This document shows, piece after piece, positions 61,913 through 64,000 of a DNA stretch of 64,000 bases. Below the pieces are notes generated by a model. The model did not search any database. It was not told the DNA's origin and worked only from the letters and a program-made list of their open reading frames with translations. This stretch comes from Ancylobacter sonchi (lineage in GTDB: Bacteria; Pseudomonadota; Alphaproteobacteria; Rhizobiales; Xanthobacteraceae). The translations under genes and the position numbers were made by a program. Where the stretch lies: positions 496,001-560,000 of the forward strand of contig NZ_JAHBGF010000036.1 in the NCBI RefSeq assembly GCF_018390695.1. Direction: 5' to 3'. Numbering within the stretch: position 1 is the stretch's first letter; every line of letters begins with the position of its first letter.

Positions 61913-62652
61913 AGAGCGAGACGCTGGTGCTCATTCCGGCGCGGATGGCCTCCACCCGCCTGCCGGGCAAGCCGCTCGCCGACATTGCCGGCGCGCCGAT
62001 GATCGTGCAGGTCGCCCGCCGGGCGGCGGAAGCCGATATCGGCCGCGTGGTGGTCGCCGTGGATGACGAGGCGGTATTCGGCGCGGTCACCGCCGCCGGC
62101 TTCGAGGCGGTGATGACCCGCGCCGACCACCCCTCCGGCTCCGACCGCATCTTCGAGGCGCTGGAGCGCGTCGACCCGCAGGGCCGCGCGCGCTACGTGG
62201 TGAACGTGCAGGGCGACCTGCCGACCATCGAGCCGGACACGGTGCGCGCCGCCCTCGCCCCGCTCGCCGATACCAGCGTCGACATCGCCACGCTGTGCGT
62301 CGAGATCGTCCGCGCGGAAGAGCGCACCAATCCGAACGTGGTGAAGGTGGTCGGCTCGCCCTTGTCGTACAGCCGCCTGCGCGCGCTGTACTTCACCCGC
62401 GCCACCGCCCCCCATGGCGACGGGCCGCTCTATCACCATATCGGGCTCTACGCCTATAAGCGCGCGGCGCTGGAACGCTTCGTGGCACTGCCCCCGTCCC
62501 CGCTGGAGCAGCGCGAGAAGCTGGAACAGCTGCGGGCGCTCGAAGCCGGCATGCGCATCGATGTCGAGATCGTCGCCTCGGTGCCGCTCGGCGTCGACAC
62601 GCCGGAAGACCTCGAGCGCGCGCGCCACATGCTGGCGGCCGCATCCGCCTGA
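61909..62652 (+). CDS. kdsB: CMP-Kdo synthetase KdsB
   Basis: KdsB (247 aa) activates Kdo with CTP before transfer to lipid A. It starts [20 protein letters not shown], with the nucleotide-binding motif, and has [35 protein letters not shown] and [19 protein letters not shown]. The start overlaps the kdsD stop by four bases, so translation is coupled. Confidence 0.96.
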   Translation: MKSETLVLIPARMASTRLPGKPLADIAGAPMIVQVARRAAEADIGRVVVAVDDEAVFGAVTAAGFEAVMTRADHPSGSDRIFEALERVDPQGRARYVVNVQGDLPTIEPDTVRAALAPLADTSVDIATLCVEIVRAEERTNPNVVKVVGSPLSYSRLRALYFTRATAPHGDGPLYHHIGLYAYKRAALERFVALPPSPLEQREKLEQLRALEAGMRIDVEIVASVPLGVDTPEDLERARHMLAAASA

Positions 62653-62734
62653 CGACGGCAAGGCCGCGAGTGCCGAACAGAGTGCCGAACAGCCAGAATG
62701 CCGAAGGCGCACCCTTCGGCCAGGAGTTCACGAC

Positions 62735-63586
62735 GTGAGCATCGAACCGACCACCAACGCCACCATCCAGGTCGGCTCCGGCGACCGGCAGGTCACCTTC
62801 GCCAACAAGGCCCCGCTGGCGCTGATTGCCGGCCCCTGCCAGATGGAGAGCCGCGACCACGCCTTCATGATGGCCGAGCGGCTGACCGGGATCTGCGACA
62901 AGGCCGGCATCCGCTTCGTCTACAAGTCGTCCTTCGACAAGGCGAACCGCACCTCGCTGTCCGGCAAGCGCGGCATCGGGCTGGACAAGGCGATGGAGGT
63001 GTTCGCGGAGTTGAAGCAGCAGTTCGGCTTCCCGGTGCTCACCGACGTCCACACCGAGGAACAGTGCGCGCTGGTCGCGCCGGTGGTCGACGTGCTGCAG
63101 ATCCCCGCCTTCCTCTCGCGCCAGACTGATCTGCTGATCGCCGCGGCGAAGACCGGGCGGGCGATCAATGTGAAGAAGGGTCAGTTCCTCGCCCCCTGGG
63201 ACATGCGCAACGTGCTGGCCAAGATCGCCGAGAGCGGCAATCCGAACACGCTGCTGTGCGAGCGCGGCACCAGCTTCGGCTACAACACGCTGGTCTCCGA
63301 CATGCGCTCGCTGCCGATCATGGCCGATCTCGGCGCGCCGGTGATCTTCGACGCCACCCATTCGGTGCAGCAGCCGGGCGGCCAGGGCGGCTCCTCCGGC
63401 GGCCAGCGCGAATATGTCGAGACGCTGGCGCGCGCCGCGGTCGCCATCGGCGTTGCCGGGGTGTTCATCGAGACCCATGAGGATCCGGATCACGCGCCGT
63501 CGGACGGCCCCAACATGATCCAGATCGACAACATGCCGGCGCTGATCGCCCGGCTGCAGGCCTTCGACGCCGTCGCCAAATCCTGA
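62735..63586 (+). CDS. kdsA: Kdo 8-phosphate synthase KdsA
   Basis: KdsA (283 aa) condenses arabinose 5-phosphate and phosphoenolpyruvate to Kdo 8-phosphate. Signature blocks: [68 protein letters not shown] and [12 protein letters not shown]. The Cys in AGPCQ would bind the metal in class II enzymes. I chose the GTG at 62735 for its CAGGAG site. A small hairpin (62701-62719) and a short direct repeat lie between kdsB and kdsA. Confidence 0.95.
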   Translation: MSIEPTTNATIQVGSGDRQVTFANKAPLALIAGPCQMESRDHAFMMAERLTGICDKAGIRFVYKSSFDKANRTSLSGKRGIGLDKAMEVFAELKQQFGFPVLTDVHTEEQCALVAPVVDVLQIPAFLSRQTDLLIAAAKTGRAINVKKGQFLAPWDMRNVLAKIAESGNPNTLLCERGTSFGYNTLVSDMRSLPIMADLGAPVIFDATHSVQQPGGQGGSSGGQREYVETLARAAVAIGVAGVFIETHEDPDHAPSDGPNMIQIDNMPALIARLQAFDAVAKS

Positions 63587-63607
63587 CGACGGCGCCTAGT
63601 GCCTGAA

Positions 63608-63629
63608 CGGCGAGGATCAATCCTCGCCG
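63608..63629. terminator. Bidirectional hairpin between kdsA and the GlcG/HbpS-type gene
   Basis: A perfect 10-bp inverted repeat (63608-63617 with 63620-63629) with a two-base centre lies between the convergent genes and includes the stop codon of the minus-strand gene. It could end transcription from both sides, though there is no T run. Confidence 0.5.
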
Positions 63630-64000
63630 GGGTCGCCGACGAGGCCGGCCGCCGCGATGCCGGCCAGTGCCGCCGCCTCGTCATTGTCCGAGGTGTCGCC
63701 GGAAATGCCGACGACGCCGACCAGCGCGCCGGCCGCATCGCGGATCAGCACGCCGCCCGGCACCGGGACCAGCGCGCCCTCGGCCACATGCGTCACCGAG
63801 GCGATGAAGAAGGGCTGCTCCTTGGCGCGCTTGAACAGCGAGCGCGAGCCGAGGCCGAGCGAGAGCGCGCCATAAGCCTTGCCATGCGCCACCCCGGCCC
63901 GCTTCAGGCTGGTGCCGTCCTCCGACGCCGCCGCCTTCAGCGCCCCGCGCGCATCGAGCACGACGACGGACATCGGCTTGAAATTGCCCTTGCGGCAATG
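63617..64000 (-). CDS. GlcG/HbpS family haem-degrading-type protein, partial
   Basis: The visible 127 residues belong to the GlcG/HbpS family: [59 protein letters not shown] and SGDTSDNDEAAALAGI. The frame is open to the right edge, so the N-terminus lies outside the window; the internal ATG at 63973 is not the start. Members bind haem or cobalamin-like ligands or accompany glycolate genes. It is convergent with kdsA. Confidence 0.88.
   Translation of the reverse strand, partial: HCRKGNFKPMSVVVLDARGALKAAASEDGTSLKRAGVAHGKAYGALSLGLGSRSLFKRAKEQPFFIASVTHVAEGALVPVPGGVLIRDAAGALVGVVGISGDTSDNDEAAALAGIAAAGLVGDPGED

Noticed and set aside
62701-62719. Hairpin before kdsA as a terminator
   Set aside because: The stem is short (7 bp) with no T run and lies directly before the ribosome site, so it is more likely incidental or a weak translation control.

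Overview
The window comes from a high-GC (about 70 percent by eye) alphaproteobacterium, most likely of the order Hyphomicrobiales/Rhizobiales. Pointers are a SciP/DUF1153 gene with a CtrA-type TTAA-N7-TTAA box and GANTC methylation sites, a Rhodobacter/Bradyrhizobium-type phosphatidylethanolamine methyltransferase, DUF1285, DUF6111 and DUF982 proteins, and a rhizobial-type extragenic palindrome. A Xanthobacteraceae-like host (Ancylobacter/Starkeya group) would fit, but this is inference. No rRNA, CRISPR array, integrase or transposase was seen. One tRNA gene is present.

Layout. 0.3-3.1 kb: petABC operon (cytochrome bc1 complex, minus strand). 3.5-9.7 kb: trmL, an ABC exporter, hemF, a glycosyltransferase, a DUF3616 protein and a VOC protein. 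9.7-12.5 kb: overlapping minus-strand operon DUF1285-NUDIX-DUF6111-cca. 12.8-19.9 kb: divergent MoxR / DUF58 / DUF4159 / VWA-like membrane protein operon, ending in an array of ten 33-bp tandem repeats (19.9-20.3 kb). 20.4-29.6 kb: hydrolases, two GNATs, an autoregulated-looking XRE-cupin gene, glutathionyl-hydroquinone reductase, a PLP decarboxylase, pmtA and mnmA. 29.8-30.3 kb: sciP. 30.3-39.0 kb: carbon-phosphorus lyase locus phnG-H-I-J-GNAT-K-L-small secreted protein-M-N, with divergent phnF and a PPOX flavoprotein. 39.1-40.9 kb: FMN-dependent alpha-hydroxyacid dehydrogenase and a tail-anchored hypothetical protein.

40.9-49.3 kb looks like a coherent stress or detoxification locus: cytochrome P460, Tat-exported epoxide-hydrolase-like enzyme, Ohr peroxidase, aldehyde dehydrogenase with a 40-residue secreted peptide, DipZ (CcdA-TlpA fusion), and an OmpR-type response regulator with its histidine kinase. 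Copies of a 10-bp-periodic direct repeat, TTGTA-N5-GTGTA-like, sit in the three intergenic regions that control these genes, which suggests one regulon under the local two-component system. 49.3-51.0 kb: a TetR/quinone oxidoreductase pair with two nearly identical operators.

51.0-53.65 kb is a decayed accessory patch of lower GC at the 3' side of a tRNA-Met gene: small zinc-ribbon-like ORFs, a Hint-domain protein, and one intact plus one broken DUF982 gene. 53.8-64 kb: NUDIX, metallophosphoesterase, ROK kinase, then an envelope block (GT2, PAP2 phosphatase, LAB_N protein, ArnT-like GT39) next to the Kdo operon kdsD-kdsB-kdsA, and a GlcG/HbpS-type gene cut by the right edge.
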